Positions 1-10,674 of a stretch of 64,000 bases of DNA are shown here, in pieces. The position numbers and the translations under genes were made by a program. The notes beneath the pieces were generated by a model that saw only the letters and a list, made by a program, of their open reading frames with translations, did no database searches and had not been told where the DNA came from. The DNA is from Larix kaempferi (Eukaryota > Streptophyta > Pinopsida > Pinales > Pinaceae), in contig BSBM01000096.1 in NCBI GenBank assembly GCA_027924585.1, forward strand, positions 8,369,501 through 8,433,500, written 5' to 3'. Numbering within the stretch: position 1 is the first letter of the stretch; each line of letters opens with the position of its first letter.

Positions 1-776
1 GTTCAGATTTATAGTGGGAATGTTAACGAGGATGTTATTGGGTTATAAGTTCCTATACTTAGTCTGTTGGAAGACACCATAGTCCGATTGACATTTTATT
101 TTGACTTTTGAGACATAGTCTTAGGAAACAATACATTTGTGAAGAGGGAAGCCTAAGAGGAGTACTACATTTTGTAGAAAACAATGATTGTACAGTTAAA
201 CATTTTAAGTGTAGAGCGAAGGATGTACCAATTCAACGACCATGCAGAAGGTGTCTTTTGTGGCAATAATAACACCAAGCCCTTAAAAAAAACCTATATG
301 TACTGCAATTTGAGCCATAAATAGAAGCATTTGTCTTATTTTCCATATTCTTATTTTCCAAATCATGGCATTGATGAAATTGGTCCTTATTTGTGTATGT
401 ATTGTATGGTTGTGGAAACCATAACGACACGAGTTTAAAGGCTATGGCATTGGCATTGTTGTATGGTTGCAGAAAATGTAGCTAAGAGAGCTTGAAGACC
501 ATACTAGTGACATGGGCATATGGTTAAACCATAACAATATGTGAATAATGGCTAAATATTTCTAGTAGTATGTGGTTGAATAAACTATGATCATAAAAAT
601 ATGAACAAACATTGATAAGTGAAAGTTACTATGAACTTGTGCTCACTTTATTACGAAGTTTAATGATTACTTAATGTATGAAATGAAAAGAGCTAGAATT
701 GCATTGATGCTTTATTGCAGCTGAAATTTGAAAGAGGAAATATTAGGCCATTGTTATTGTGACCCATCATCACTCT

Positions 777-919
777 TTGAAAACCAGCTTCAACGTTTGT
801 CGGCTTCAACTGATCGGGTGAGAACCCCCCCCCCAAAAAAAGAGTGTGTGTTGAAAACTAGCTTCAACGCTTGTCGACTTCAACTAATCGGGTGAGAACC
901 CCCCAAAAAAGAGTGTGTG
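777..919. repeat. Two-copy tandem repeat, about 74 bp unit
   Basis: Unit 1 (777-850) and unit 2 (851-919) both start with TTGAAAAC, contain GGTGAGAACCCCCC and end with GAGTGTGTG. The units differ mainly in the length of a C run followed by an A run. This looks like a local duplication followed by slippage in the homopolymers. Confidence 0.8.
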
Positions 920-1123
920 ATCGTTGTCACATTAATTCGGAAATATATTAAGATTCATGTTGTAAGACTTTAAATGATTCATTTTTTTCCCATCCACTAG
1001 TGATATGTTTTAATCAAAGTCTTAAGCTAGTTTTTAAGGTCACCCAACCTAGACCGAGAGGTGGCCTGAATTTGACTGTGGTCGCATTCATCAGACTGTA
1101 AAACAACAATAACATCATTGTTA

Positions 1124-1475
1124 TTTCAAACATAAATATATTGTTCTCCATTAACATATAAAGTAAAAATAGCAAAAGTCTTAATCTTTGACGTGTTATA
1201 TATAAAATTTGCATGAGTGTAAATATTAACAGCATCATGATGATTTGGGTAGAATATATTTTGAAACATAAATATATTATTCCCAATAAAATAAAAGGTA
1301 AAAATAATAGAATCCTTGAACTATGACATAGCATAATCTCTATCTTATAATAAAGAAAAGATCACTATCTTGATTCAGATGTAAGCTATTTTGAAACACA
1401 AATATATATTATCCCATTAAAATACAAAGTAAATCTAGTAGAAGTTTCAAACTTTGGCACAATTATGTCGTTTTA
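1124..1475. repeat. Three-copy degenerate tandem repeat, about 131 bp period
   Basis: A motif of the form GAAACATAAATATAT followed by CCATTAAAATA and AAAGTAAAAATAG recurs at about 1124, 1259 and 1389. The spacing is about 131-135 bp and the copies are diverged. No coding potential is seen. Confidence 0.65.
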
Positions 1476-3659
1476 TGCTAAAATTCGGAAGACACACAAA
1501 CACCATGAAAGTAGTTCCACCAATGTCTCCCAAGGCAACGAGTGTCACACATTTTATAGAATGCTACTTGTTCTAAGTTTCCTTTGAGTTGTCACCCTGC
1601 ATGGGCAGCTTATTGTCATCATTACACGTCAAGGCAGTGTCTAGATGGCTTGTTCGGAGGTTGTCTTGTTCGGAGATCCTATTGTGGAGTTAAGTTTCAT
1701 GTTATACAGATCATTAATTATGTTTCGGGGCTCAAGGTAGAGCATATGCATTGGTGCTGGGACCACAAGCGCATCAAAACCATGCCATGTTTAAGGCATG
1801 CATCATCCGCCCTAAAGTATTTCGAGCTACTTGTTATTCATTGCTTGGCCTATTCTTGTCAATTAGCCTAGTTTCTTTTCATCCCCATTGCAGAAATCAT
1901 GAGAGAAATACATGAGTGCTACATAATCTAGAATCTTGTCAATCGAAAAAGGACTTACAGACCGACAGGAGTTCATCGCCTAATAAGTTTGGTCGATATA
2001 AGTAGGCAATCAAATTCAATTTTCTTGGTTCAGTGCGGTGGCAGGATCACAATATTTTTAATAGATAAGGGTGCAACGAGCATGAAACATCACTCAAATT
2101 TCTATTGTTAGAAGAAATATATCTACACAGAACAATATTTTGGTTGGCTTTGATATTACTTTAATTTGTTTGCAATATAATTATTGATGCTTATACAGAG
2201 CTTCGCTTATTAGAGGAAAGACAACATGGGCTTCAACTCGTCGTCTAGCGCAACTATTCTATTTCAACAGGTTATTGTATACGTTCAATTGGCTGCTAGC
2301 GTTTTCAACATATTCTTTGGAGGCCAGATCTTGTTGATTGATGAAAGCTAGATTTAGTCCTATAATCAACATCCAACGTATACATTCATTCTCACCGCCG
2401 ACCTTGCTTGCTTTCCTATTGCCTGGCATCAATTTTTTACATTTGTAAATTCTCCATCCTTGTGATAGTTAAAATTGAACTTGAAAGGCCAAAAATTATC
2501 ATCCTTTTCAATTTTCAAAAATATAGGCACATGGTCGAAGATCCCCCGACTCGATCCAGGTTCTAAGCCTTTAAACCTTTTCTTTATTTCTAAAATCGTA
2601 AAAAGGACTGATTTCCCTTCTGCAAAGTGATGCTTCTTCTTCAACTTGTTGTCATGGTACCTTATCATTGTATGTTTTTTTATTAAATGTTAAAAGGCGG
2701 CCCATATTTGGTGTTCATCTAGACGTTCGAGATCCTCTAATCGAACTTTATTAGGTCACGTTAGTATACAAGATTTTTGCCATGACTATTTGCAGATATG
2801 GGATCCAGTACTCAAAAACATGATTGATGCCTTGCCAAAACTTGAATAACAATAAAAAAAGGCATGTTGACTTGAAGGTGTCGATTGTCCAGATGGGGTT
2901 TGGCATCTTGGTGGTATGAAGTTGAGAAGTAATACATTAGGAGGTGTATCTCGTTGGGGAGCTTTGATGGCATAATAGTAGACATTGTCGAGTATCAGCC
3001 AGCCTTCTTCACTGACTATTCTGCCACCTTTAAGGTGCCACGAGGATTTGTCCAACCCCACCTTATAAAAGTGATTTATTGGGATCATTATGTAGAAAAG
3101 GCATCAATTTGCTCTTACAGAGAACAAAGAAATTAGTCTCATTTCTAATTTATGCCAAAGAACCCCTCCTTCACTCTTCTACCTTTGTTTAATAGACAAT
3201 CTGGAGCGCTTTTGTTTAGACTATGCAGAAGATCAGTCATTCTTGATCTTTGAGCTCCCTTATGCAGTGCTCCTTTTTTTTTCAGTCAATAGTAACACGG
3301 AAAATCTGCATAGTTAATAAATTGCATCTGTCGAAGGAATTAACAAAATATTATACTCACATGGTTGGCCTAGGTTTGATGCCGATTGTAGATGATGGCA
3401 GCTCCCAAGCTTCGAACTGGGTTGATACCAATTCCGGTGATGGGAATTGTTGCAAGCTGAACCAAAAAACTGCAAACCCTATGGGAAGCGGCGCCAGTAG
3501 CTGCAATCTCTAATGGATATACCTCCACAACTTCATGCTTTACTATGCCACTTCATGCTTTACTAGGCCTTCTATTCTCAAAATCATAAATATCAACAAT
3601 TCTAAGAGTAATAGAACGGTGAATAGATTCAGAGTCCAGTTTTTGTCGATTTCCATGGC

Positions 3660-4205
3660 GTATGATCTGTTCGTATGGGGTGAGCCGGAATTGACGTTCT
3701 GGAAGAGGATCCATCTGTGTCCACATCCAATGCCAACGCTGACTCGCTTCTGTCTGCGCAGCAGTGTGCCATTAATGCGCCAAGAATTCCTTCCAATTTG
3801 GTGTCCACTCTAAGTTCCATCATAAAACTTGATGATAATTACCAGGTTTTCTGTGCCAGGTTTGAGCAGGAGAAGGCAGCAGGCGAAGGGAACCACGATA
3901 ATCATCAGGATGGTCGTGTCAGGTTTGAGTAGGATCAGGTAGTAGGCGAAGGGTGCCACGATAATTATCAAGTTGGTCGTGTCGGGTTTGGGCAGGATCA
4001 AGCAGGATCAGGCAGCATGCGAAGGGCACCATCTAAGCAGGCGAGGGATTTCGAAGGAGGGTGGCGATCAGGAAACCAGGAAACCACGACAACACAAACA
4101 AAAGCTGGAGGACATGCAAGTGATGTAGCGTATCGAGCCCTATTCGTGGCAAGCACTGTTTCTCGCAGTAGAGAACCTGGAGGCGGTTTGTGGCAAGCCC
4201 TATAA
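3660..4205 (+). pseudogene. Possible fragment of a repeat-containing protein, unidentified
   Basis: One plus-strand frame is open from about 3685 through a segment containing STSNANADSLLSAQQCAINA and then three 21-codon repeats (3834-4022), with one in-frame TAG in the second repeat. The repeats keep frame: each starts with DN(Y/H)Q and ends near GEG(N/C)H. The frame stays open after the repeats to a stop near 4204, through a region rich in R, S, G and T. I do not recognise a family, there is no clear start codon and there is no supporting neighbour. Retained frame across the repeats is the only argument for past coding; it could also be a chance effect of a 63 bp period. Confidence 0.25.
3834..4022. 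repeat. Three 63 bp tandem repeats
   Basis: Units at 3834-3896, 3897-3959 and 3960-4022. Each begins GATAAT, contains (C/G)GTTTG(A/G)GCAGGA-like sequence and, in the first two, ends GGCGAAGGG..CCAC. The period is exactly 63 bp, a multiple of three. Confidence 0.8.
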
Positions 4206-4540
4206 GAGGTGGAAACAATTTAAAACATGCAGGTGGCAATAATTTAAAACATGCATAATACAAGAACCCAAATCACCCATACTACAAAGACTAAAAGTAG
4301 TCGGTGCCTCGATTAAAGGCCAAATTAGGCTCCCAAATTGTTGATTGGCTGGAAGGGAATCAGGCTCATAAAATTTAGGTTAAAACGCTATGTTATCCAA
4401 GAAGCAAAATCGATTTCTATAGTCCCTGCACTTCCTGCGGGCAAGGACTAATAAGGGGGTTAAAATGTGTATAGGATAATATTAAACTATATAAATAAAT
4501 ATTATTATTATTATTAAAACTATCCGGGTTAGGGTTTCCT

Positions 4541-6013
4541 TCTGTGTGTGAATGGAGTGACAATCATGTGTTAGGGTTTCCTTCTATTGTAGCTTGCAGA
4601 AAATTCTCTCTGTGTCCTCTGTGATGGCTTTTCCAACTTGTCTGTTGATGTTAGTCCACAACTTATGTAACAATCGTTGACTCTCATGCACGGGTTGTGT
4701 GTTATCTGGATTGCCCTACATGTATAATCTTAGCCTCTTCCATGCTTTTTTTCCCATGTTTCTTCCACATGTGCGTCATTATGGTTTTGGAGCCCATGTG
4801 GTACCTGCGGTTACGTTGTTCAAATATTCGCATGACCTCCAATGCTTTCCTGGCATCTGCTAGGTTAAACAACTTCCAATGTGCCATATGCGATCTCTTC
4901 TATTTGAAAATGGCCACATTCTTGTGTGCTTTTGGTATGCGAAGATGCACATGTTTCCTCCCACCTTTGCATTCACATTTTTTTGTCAATTGTTGCTTCA
5001 TACTATGTGGAATCAACACCTACTCTCCAAAACGCGTCTACTCCATGGTACCCATGTGTGCTGCCTATCTCGGTCACATGTCATGGCACTACTTTCTTGT
5101 TGGCGTGTATTTTAGGGTTAGAAGGGAGGAAGAATTTTGTCTCACAAGAATCAAGATAAGGCATAAATGGGGTTGAAAGGGAGCCTTTATATTATCTTTT
5201 TTTATTTTGGCCTTTTTTTTGGCCTTTTTATAAAAGGTTGGGGAAATTAGGAAAGGGGGAAGGGAAAAATTTAAAGGAATGCCCATTTCAATTAATTTTT
5301 ATTTTATAGGATGGGGATAGCAAAAGGGTACAAAAGAATAAGGAAGGGGGCCTTTACAAAAGGGAAGGGGTGAAGGTTTAGGGAATTAAAAGGATAAGGG
5401 AAGAAATAATTCTTTATATTTAAAATTTTCATGGGTATTTAATAAAAAAATAACTTTAATGCAGAAGGGGGATTTATTTTTGTTTATAAGTCATGTATAT
5501 AAGCACTTCATGTAAAGTAGGACTTAGAAGGTGAATTTTGACTTTGTGGATATGGGTGAAATGACAATATTGATGATGGACGCAACTGAGGAATTTATCC
5601 AATTATGGGAAATTAGCAATTTTTTAGTTGACATGGCGCAAAAGGTCCATTGATGGAAAAACTTCAACTAACTACCGTAGGAATCAAAAGATGATTGTTT
5701 TGAAAAAACAAGGCATGAACATGACCAGCATTGTGAGACGGATACCATGACGCTAACGTCTTGATATGACAATTCCCATAGGAAAAGATGAAAAATCTCC
5801 AGAACTTGACACAACCATTATATGGTGATGTTGAAAATCCAACTTGGCAAGTCTTCCAAAGGGGTCAAACGGAAACAAAAAAGGGGAAAACAAATATGGA
5901 CATGATGAGCATTTATCTCTGGACGTGATGGTATAAAACTCATGACATGACGACACACATAACTAAAAATGACTAAACACCATAACATGAATCAACTTCA
6001 CTACAACGACACA
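4541..6013. repeat. Dispersed repeat X, left copy
   Basis: This block aligns in the same orientation with 23413-24086 plus 27888-28670. Shared landmarks include TGTGAATGGAGTG at the left end, a run around AAGGGAGCC..TTTATATT, AAATTAGGAAA..GGAAGGGAAAA in the middle, and CATAACATGA..CACACATGA at the right end. The right-hand copy is split by about 3.8 kb of other sequence. I cannot assign X to a known class: no terminal TG/CA pair, primer site or polymerase domain is visible. The right edge of this copy lies at the point where element A's truncated 5' LTR begins, sharing a few bases (CACATGA) at the junction. Confidence 0.7.
4702..4887 (-). pseudogene. Conserved short peptide within repeat X, left copy
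   Basis: The minus-strand frame begins MAHWKLFNLADARKALEVM and continues with FEQRNRRYH and THMWKKHGKK. The equivalent minus-strand frame in the other copy of X (within 23534-23767) keeps the same order of residues with mostly single substitutions, which suggests it was once coding. No family is recognised. The frame is short and may be one exon or a fragment. Confidence 0.3.
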
Positions 6014-6973
6014 CATGAAGAGAACAAAAATCGTAACCAAAGATAAAGCCGTGTTTTAGAGTGTTAGAAATGCCCAAAAATTCATGTGGGTTGTGAAATT
6101 CAATGGGGGATCCCTAGATATCAACCTTGGGGCAAACTTGAGGGTGTTAAAAGCCCCAAAATATGTGAGAAAACCCAAATTTTGGCAGCCTGGAAATTGA
6201 ATTTTGAGGATAAAAATTAGTGTGGGTAGAAATCAGAAAATTCAAGAGAGAATTGAAGTCAAAGAGAGACAAGAGGTTTGAATTGCTTGATAAACCCAGT
6301 GAAGGAAAGAAATCTCTAAAGGCTTAGTAGCTTGGACTTATATATACCCACCCTTAATAGCATTAGAGGGAAGGGGGCACTTGAAGGACTGTGCAGCAGA
6401 GAAAGGGGCCTTCCTTGTGTTGGGTGTGGTAGGTAATGTGGGTGCTAAAGTTGCTTGAAGTCAATTGAGATGCTTGTAGCTCTGTGGTTGAGCTCATTGG
6501 CTTAGCATTCTCCTTATTCATCTCTTTGCATGCTTGATAAAATTAGCTGTTATACAGGCTTATCTCGAGAGTTGACTTTGTGTGGTTGTGAGTGATCCAG
6601 TGTAGTTCCTCGGTGGATACATAGCCTAGCTTGGGGGTAACCTCTTAGTAGAGAGATAAAGTGTTGGACAAAGCGCCTACGGTTGGGTGGAACGTTGCTC
6701 TTCTATAGTTAGTTTCTTGGGCAACTCCATTGAAAAGATAAGTATTTACTGTTGTATTTGAATGTGCAATAATTTTACATTGTGCCTGTGATGAATATGT
6801 TGTATATGCATGATGTGTGTGTGTATATTCATTTCTATTGCGTTTATATTTATGCCTTTGCACATGCATTTAAATGTTTATGAATTTTGTATTATTCCCA
6901 TAAATGAAACCTTGAACCCCATAAATCGTCTGTCTCCACTCTGTTGGTCATACTGAAGGGTGGGGACATGACA
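6014..6973 (+). repeat. Element A 5' LTR, left-truncated
   Basis: It matches the right-hand part of A's 3' LTR (21577-22518) and of C's LTRs, and ends ..GGGGACATGACA just before the primer site. Roughly the first 570-600 bp present in the other LTRs are missing. A TATATATA box lies at 6339-6346, at the position expected for the U3 promoter, with the matching region of the other copies more degenerate. The left edge adjoins repeat X. Confidence 0.85.
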
Positions 6974-6976
6974 AAG

Positions 6977-6988
6977 TGGTATCAGAGC
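6977..6988 (+). other. Element A primer binding site
   Basis: TGGTATCAGAGC starts three bases after the LTR end. This is the usual primer site complementary to the 3' end of plant initiator tRNA-Met, where reverse transcription of the RNA starts. It is intact here. Confidence 0.9.
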
Positions 6989-8886
6989 TAATGGTTGTAG
7001 CACTGGGGTTGTTTCAGCCAAAATCCACACTCACAAACAAAAAATAAAAAAATGCACAAGAAGCGATGATAAACATTTTGGTAAAAATCGTGGGGCTAAA
7101 TTGATGATAGTTGTTCAATGGATCTTGGGAATTGAACCCTTTATTCTACCAGCAGGAGTAAAAGAGTGGGATAGGGAAATTTGGGGAAACATTTTAGAAT
7201 TCATAGATCTAGAAGTGTAACGAATTTTCATTATATTATGCAATAGGTATATTTCATAAATGGAGGAAATTGAAAATTGTTTATTTATGAAAATATGAAA
7301 ATTTGGAAAAAAATAAATTCAAAGTGGACCCCCACCCATGCCATGTGGGAAAGAGGGGTATGACATGGACTAGCCATACTAGAGGTACCTATAGGTAGCT
7401 GAAATCCAGAATCTGTTCGCACCATAAGAGGGATATGTGGGGTACCACGAAGAGAAGTCTGTGAGGAAGTCGCAGAGAAGGTCCACGAGCGCGCCAAAGG
7501 AAAGTCCATGGAGAGAACTGTTCACGGGGTGCCGTGGAGAAGAGGTCCATGGGTGATGTAGAGGAAGGTTTGAAGGCATAGTGGACGAGATTTTACAGGG
7601 GTGCCACGGAGAGGATTATGTGGGCACGGTAGAGAAATTCCACTTGTGTAACTAAGAAGACTGGATCACGGAGATCGTGGAGAGAAGTATGTGGGCGTGG
7701 CATAATATAGGCCCACTACGATCATCGATGCACATTTGTGATGGTAAAAAAATGTGTCCCAAGGAATAGGCCCATACGGATAGGTCTGCGGTGGTCGTTG
7801 GCGCACATCCACGGGGGTGTAAATTTTTTTCCCAAGGAAAAGTCCGCGAGGCATTAGCGATTCCACTTTGGAGTTTCATTGTGGGGTTTCCGTGAGGTAG
7901 TCACGCGGAAAGGCCTATAGGGAAGGTCCAATCCCATTATGGTGATCCATAAAATCATGGGTTTCAATAGTTGAATTTCAGGTGTCGGAAATCAATAAAT
8001 TGTGCCAATATTATGCGCTAGATTGCATGAAACCAAAATATTTACACCCAAAAAAAATGAGGGTGCTACCCTTGACCTACCCTACAGTGGCATAGGGAAG
8101 CCACAAGGGGGAAAGATCCTTTGACCCCCATCGTCCCCCTAATACATCGAGTATTTTGAGAATTTCCTTGTGGTGCCACAGAACTAATGAGAATGGAAAA
8201 GTTTCACTGTGTCACTAAATCAATAGCGCCCTACAAAAAATAAAGCCTGAGAAAAACCGCAAAAGTAAAAAGTAGTCAAACCCATAATTTTACAGAAGTT
8301 GACTAGAGAATTGGATCGAAGATCTTAAAGTTGCTAAGTGATCCTTGTTATATGTACTAACACCACCTGATAGAAAAATTTTCCTAAATATCCCTAGGTT
8401 TTCTTCTGTAGATGGTTGAAGTTGGTCTCCAAAGATAATTGCACCTATAGGAAAAGTGCCTAATTGGGAAAAATCAACATTTTGGGGAGGATGTAACTTT
8501 CATATCCAAGATCAGAATGAATCATGAATATAGGCATTGGAAATACTATACATAGGGGAACAAGGGTACACCATCTGATTCTAAATGAGGAATTCAGATG
8601 TCTCTGAGATTCGGATGCAATAGTGCATGTAACCTTGATTTGACAAAAAAATATCAATATAAGGTAGTTTCTAGAATGCATAAATCAAACAGCAACAAAA
8701 AGAGTATCTAAGAACCCTATGAATTATTCCATGAGACTAATTTTATTAAAATAAAATAAAAAAATTATGTGTCATTGCATGTATTGTGAAGATGTCTAAT
8801 AAATATCTTTATGATGCATAGTGCTTGCACTTGACAATATTTGAACTGTTGCATCAAAGGGCAATAGGGTGAATCCATGAAGATGA
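6989..8886 (+). other. Element A leader, non-coding
   Basis: This segment between the primer site and the inverted-repeat insert aligns in patches with C's leader (36232-38218, opposite strand), for example GGTTGTAGCACTGGGG near the primer site and GGAGGATGTAACTTTCA near 8495. It contains degenerate short motifs such as GTGCC(A/G)(C/T)GGAGA between about 7440 and 7700. No gene is seen. Confidence 0.7.
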
Positions 8887-9799
8887 GTAACACTTTTTGG
8901 CCGAAAGTGACGGTGAAAATTCATTTTTTTACTAATTTATTAAATCAAAGCTCTCAAACCTCATATATGTTTTGTGAATTCTGAAATTTAACAAAAAAAC
9001 AAATTATAGGGAATTATGTTGTATTTCCACCTATATTTTAAACAATATATATATTATTATTTAATATGTAAAAATTGCATTTAATGATATGCCAATGTTC
9101 TTATAAATTTCAAGAAAGGTTAACAAGTGGCTTGTGTGCATGTAAAGTAATTTAGTGATAGATGCATAATCTACAAAGAATGCACTAGGGCACACATTTT
9201 TTTTAAATTATTTTGGAAAAATATAATTTTTATTAATTTTTAAAACTGACCATTGAAAATTGTAATTGCATTTTGTACACGTGTGCATGTAAAAAAAAAA
9301 ATTATTGGTTGCAAAAATCGAAATACAAAAGATACCCTTTTGAAGATGACGCGTTCATGTGGGGCGTATATATTTTTTGAAATTTTTTGGTTGTGTACTT
9401 TTTATGTTGTTGATTTTTATTTGTGTTGAATCGAAGTTGTCGACATGGTTTTTAAGTGTAAGTTTGAAAAGAAAATAAAAAAGGAATTATCATATGAACT
9501 CAAAAACCTATAAATTATATGCTAATGGATAGACGATTCATTGACAAATCCATTGGTATGAAGTATGCCACCTAAGGTGCATCCCATAACAGGGTTTAGG
9601 ATTGGCAAAGATGTCAGTAAAATTAAATTTACAGAAATGGGGGATAAAATTTTGTTTTTAAAGCCATTGATAGAGCTATGAGTTTGATCGAGGTTTATAA
9701 AACCCTCAATCGAGCTTCTACACACATTTTTTAATACCTTGATCGAGAGTTTATGTGTGGTTTGACAGAAGCTCGATTGAGCTTTTAGCTGGATCGAGC

Positions 9800-9860
9800 T
9801 TTAAAAACTTTGATTAAAAAAATTCATATTCCTAAAAAGTTTTTAATCAAAGTTTTTAAA
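9800..9860. other. Perfect 21 bp inverted repeat (hairpin)
   Basis: The arm 9800-9820 is the exact reverse complement of 9840-9860, separated by a 19-base loop. The arms are AT-rich and contain ACTTTGATT / AATCAAAGT. It lies inside the inverted-repeat insert in element A. Confidence 0.85.
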
Positions 9861-10162
9861 AGATCATATCGAGTAGGTATGTATTCCAACTATTAACTAT
9901 GTGAATAACCTTGTAAAGTAACAAATTTGTTAATATTTATTATGTTTAAAACCTTAATGGGATCGATCTCTTTAAATTCAATTAAAATCAAACATAGAAT
10001 TATAAAATAATCAAATTTAGTAAAACATAATTTCAATAATAGAATGATACTTGTGGGTAATAGTAAATACCTTGAAGAAGAACTAGGTAAAAGCATTAGG
10101 ACATCCACTTCCTCTAGATTTTATACGCGTGGATATGGATCATGGAGTAATTGGAGTTAAAA

Positions 10163-10231
10163 ATGTGACTGAAATCATGAAAAATGAGTATAAGAGACCC
10201 TTCTCCATATTTTCCATGATTTCAGTCGCAT
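10163..10231. other. Imperfect 23 bp hairpin
   Basis: The arm 10163-10185 pairs with 10209-10231 with two mismatches around a 23-base loop; the central stem is GACTGAAATCATG / CATGATTTCAGTC. It is a second independent hairpin within the same insert. Confidence 0.8.
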
Positions 10232-10674
10232 CTATAAACACCAATCACTCGTCTATTATATCTATAACCCCTCTCTACAAATCCTTGCTTGAGTTTCTAT
10301 GCAATGGACACGGTGAAATAAGTCGTGGTCTATTGTTGTTTTATATGTATAACTATTGCACATGCTTGATCGAGCTTTCTAAAACCCTTGATCGATATTT
10401 TAAGATCGATCAAGCTTCTGAAATACAATGGCTCGATTGAGGTATTAATGCTCGATTGAGGGTTTTATTGACCCTTGATCGAGCATTTTAAAATAGCTCA
10501 ATCGAACACTTATTTAAGCCCTCAATTGATTTTTTAAAAGCTCGATCGAGGGCTTGATAAAAGCTTGATCGAGGCCAATTTTTAACATAATCGTGCCCTC
10601 TGATTGCTAAAAAGTGTTACCCATATTCATAGGAACACCTAGCAAGAAATGCGGAAATTTTTTTCCAAAAATAG

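Larger units (their letters stand above)
1..3650. other. Region without a recognisable gene
   Basis: I see no reading frame here with a familiar domain. The frames present are short, lack codon structure shared with any other part of the window, and overlap on both strands. The sequence is AT-rich with two short tandem-repeat blocks, annotated separately. It may be decayed transposon or plain intergenic DNA; nothing visible decides between them. Confidence 0.5.
9675..10575. repeat. Cluster of CTCGATCGAG-like palindromic motifs
   Basis: About fifteen occurrences of GATCGAG, CTCGATTGAG, CTCAATCGA or close variants are packed into about 900 bp, with two groups (about 9675-9800 and 10365-10575). 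Many are near-palindromes of the form GCTCGATCGAGC. They occur only inside the inverted-repeat insert. Confidence 0.75.
8887..10620. mobile_element. 1.7 kb insert with terminal inverted repeats (putative DNA transposon derivative)
   Basis: The ends are GTAACACTTTTTGGC (8887-8901) and GCTAAAAAGTGTTAC (10606-10620), inverted copies with one mismatch over 15 bp. The segment is absent from the equivalent place in C's leader, where sequence similar to both flanks is nearly contiguous. The interior has no transposase frame but carries many TCGATCGA-type motifs and two strong hairpins. I see no clear target-site duplication, so class (MITE, Mutator-like or foldback) cannot be assigned. Confidence 0.55.

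Noticed and set aside
233-3140. Several 60-100 codon open frames in the first 3 kb on both strands
   Set aside because: They overlap one another, have no recognisable domain and no shared codon pattern; chance frames are expected in 3 kb.
4489-4518. (ATT)n microsatellite
   Set aside because: Only a few units in AT-rich DNA; not informative.
6977-6988. TGGTATCAGAGC stretches as possible tRNA gene pieces (also 17228 and 48240)
   Set aside because: They sit directly after LTR ends and are only the complement of a tRNA 3' end; no cloverleaf surrounds them. They are primer binding sites.
9675-10575. Regularly recurring TCGATCGA motifs as a CRISPR array
   Set aside because: Spacing is irregular, the motif is short and variable, and the genome is eukaryotic.
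8874-10632. CCAT shared near both edges of the inverted-repeat insert as a target-site duplication
   Set aside because: The match is only four bases and is not adjacent to the inverted repeat on the left side.
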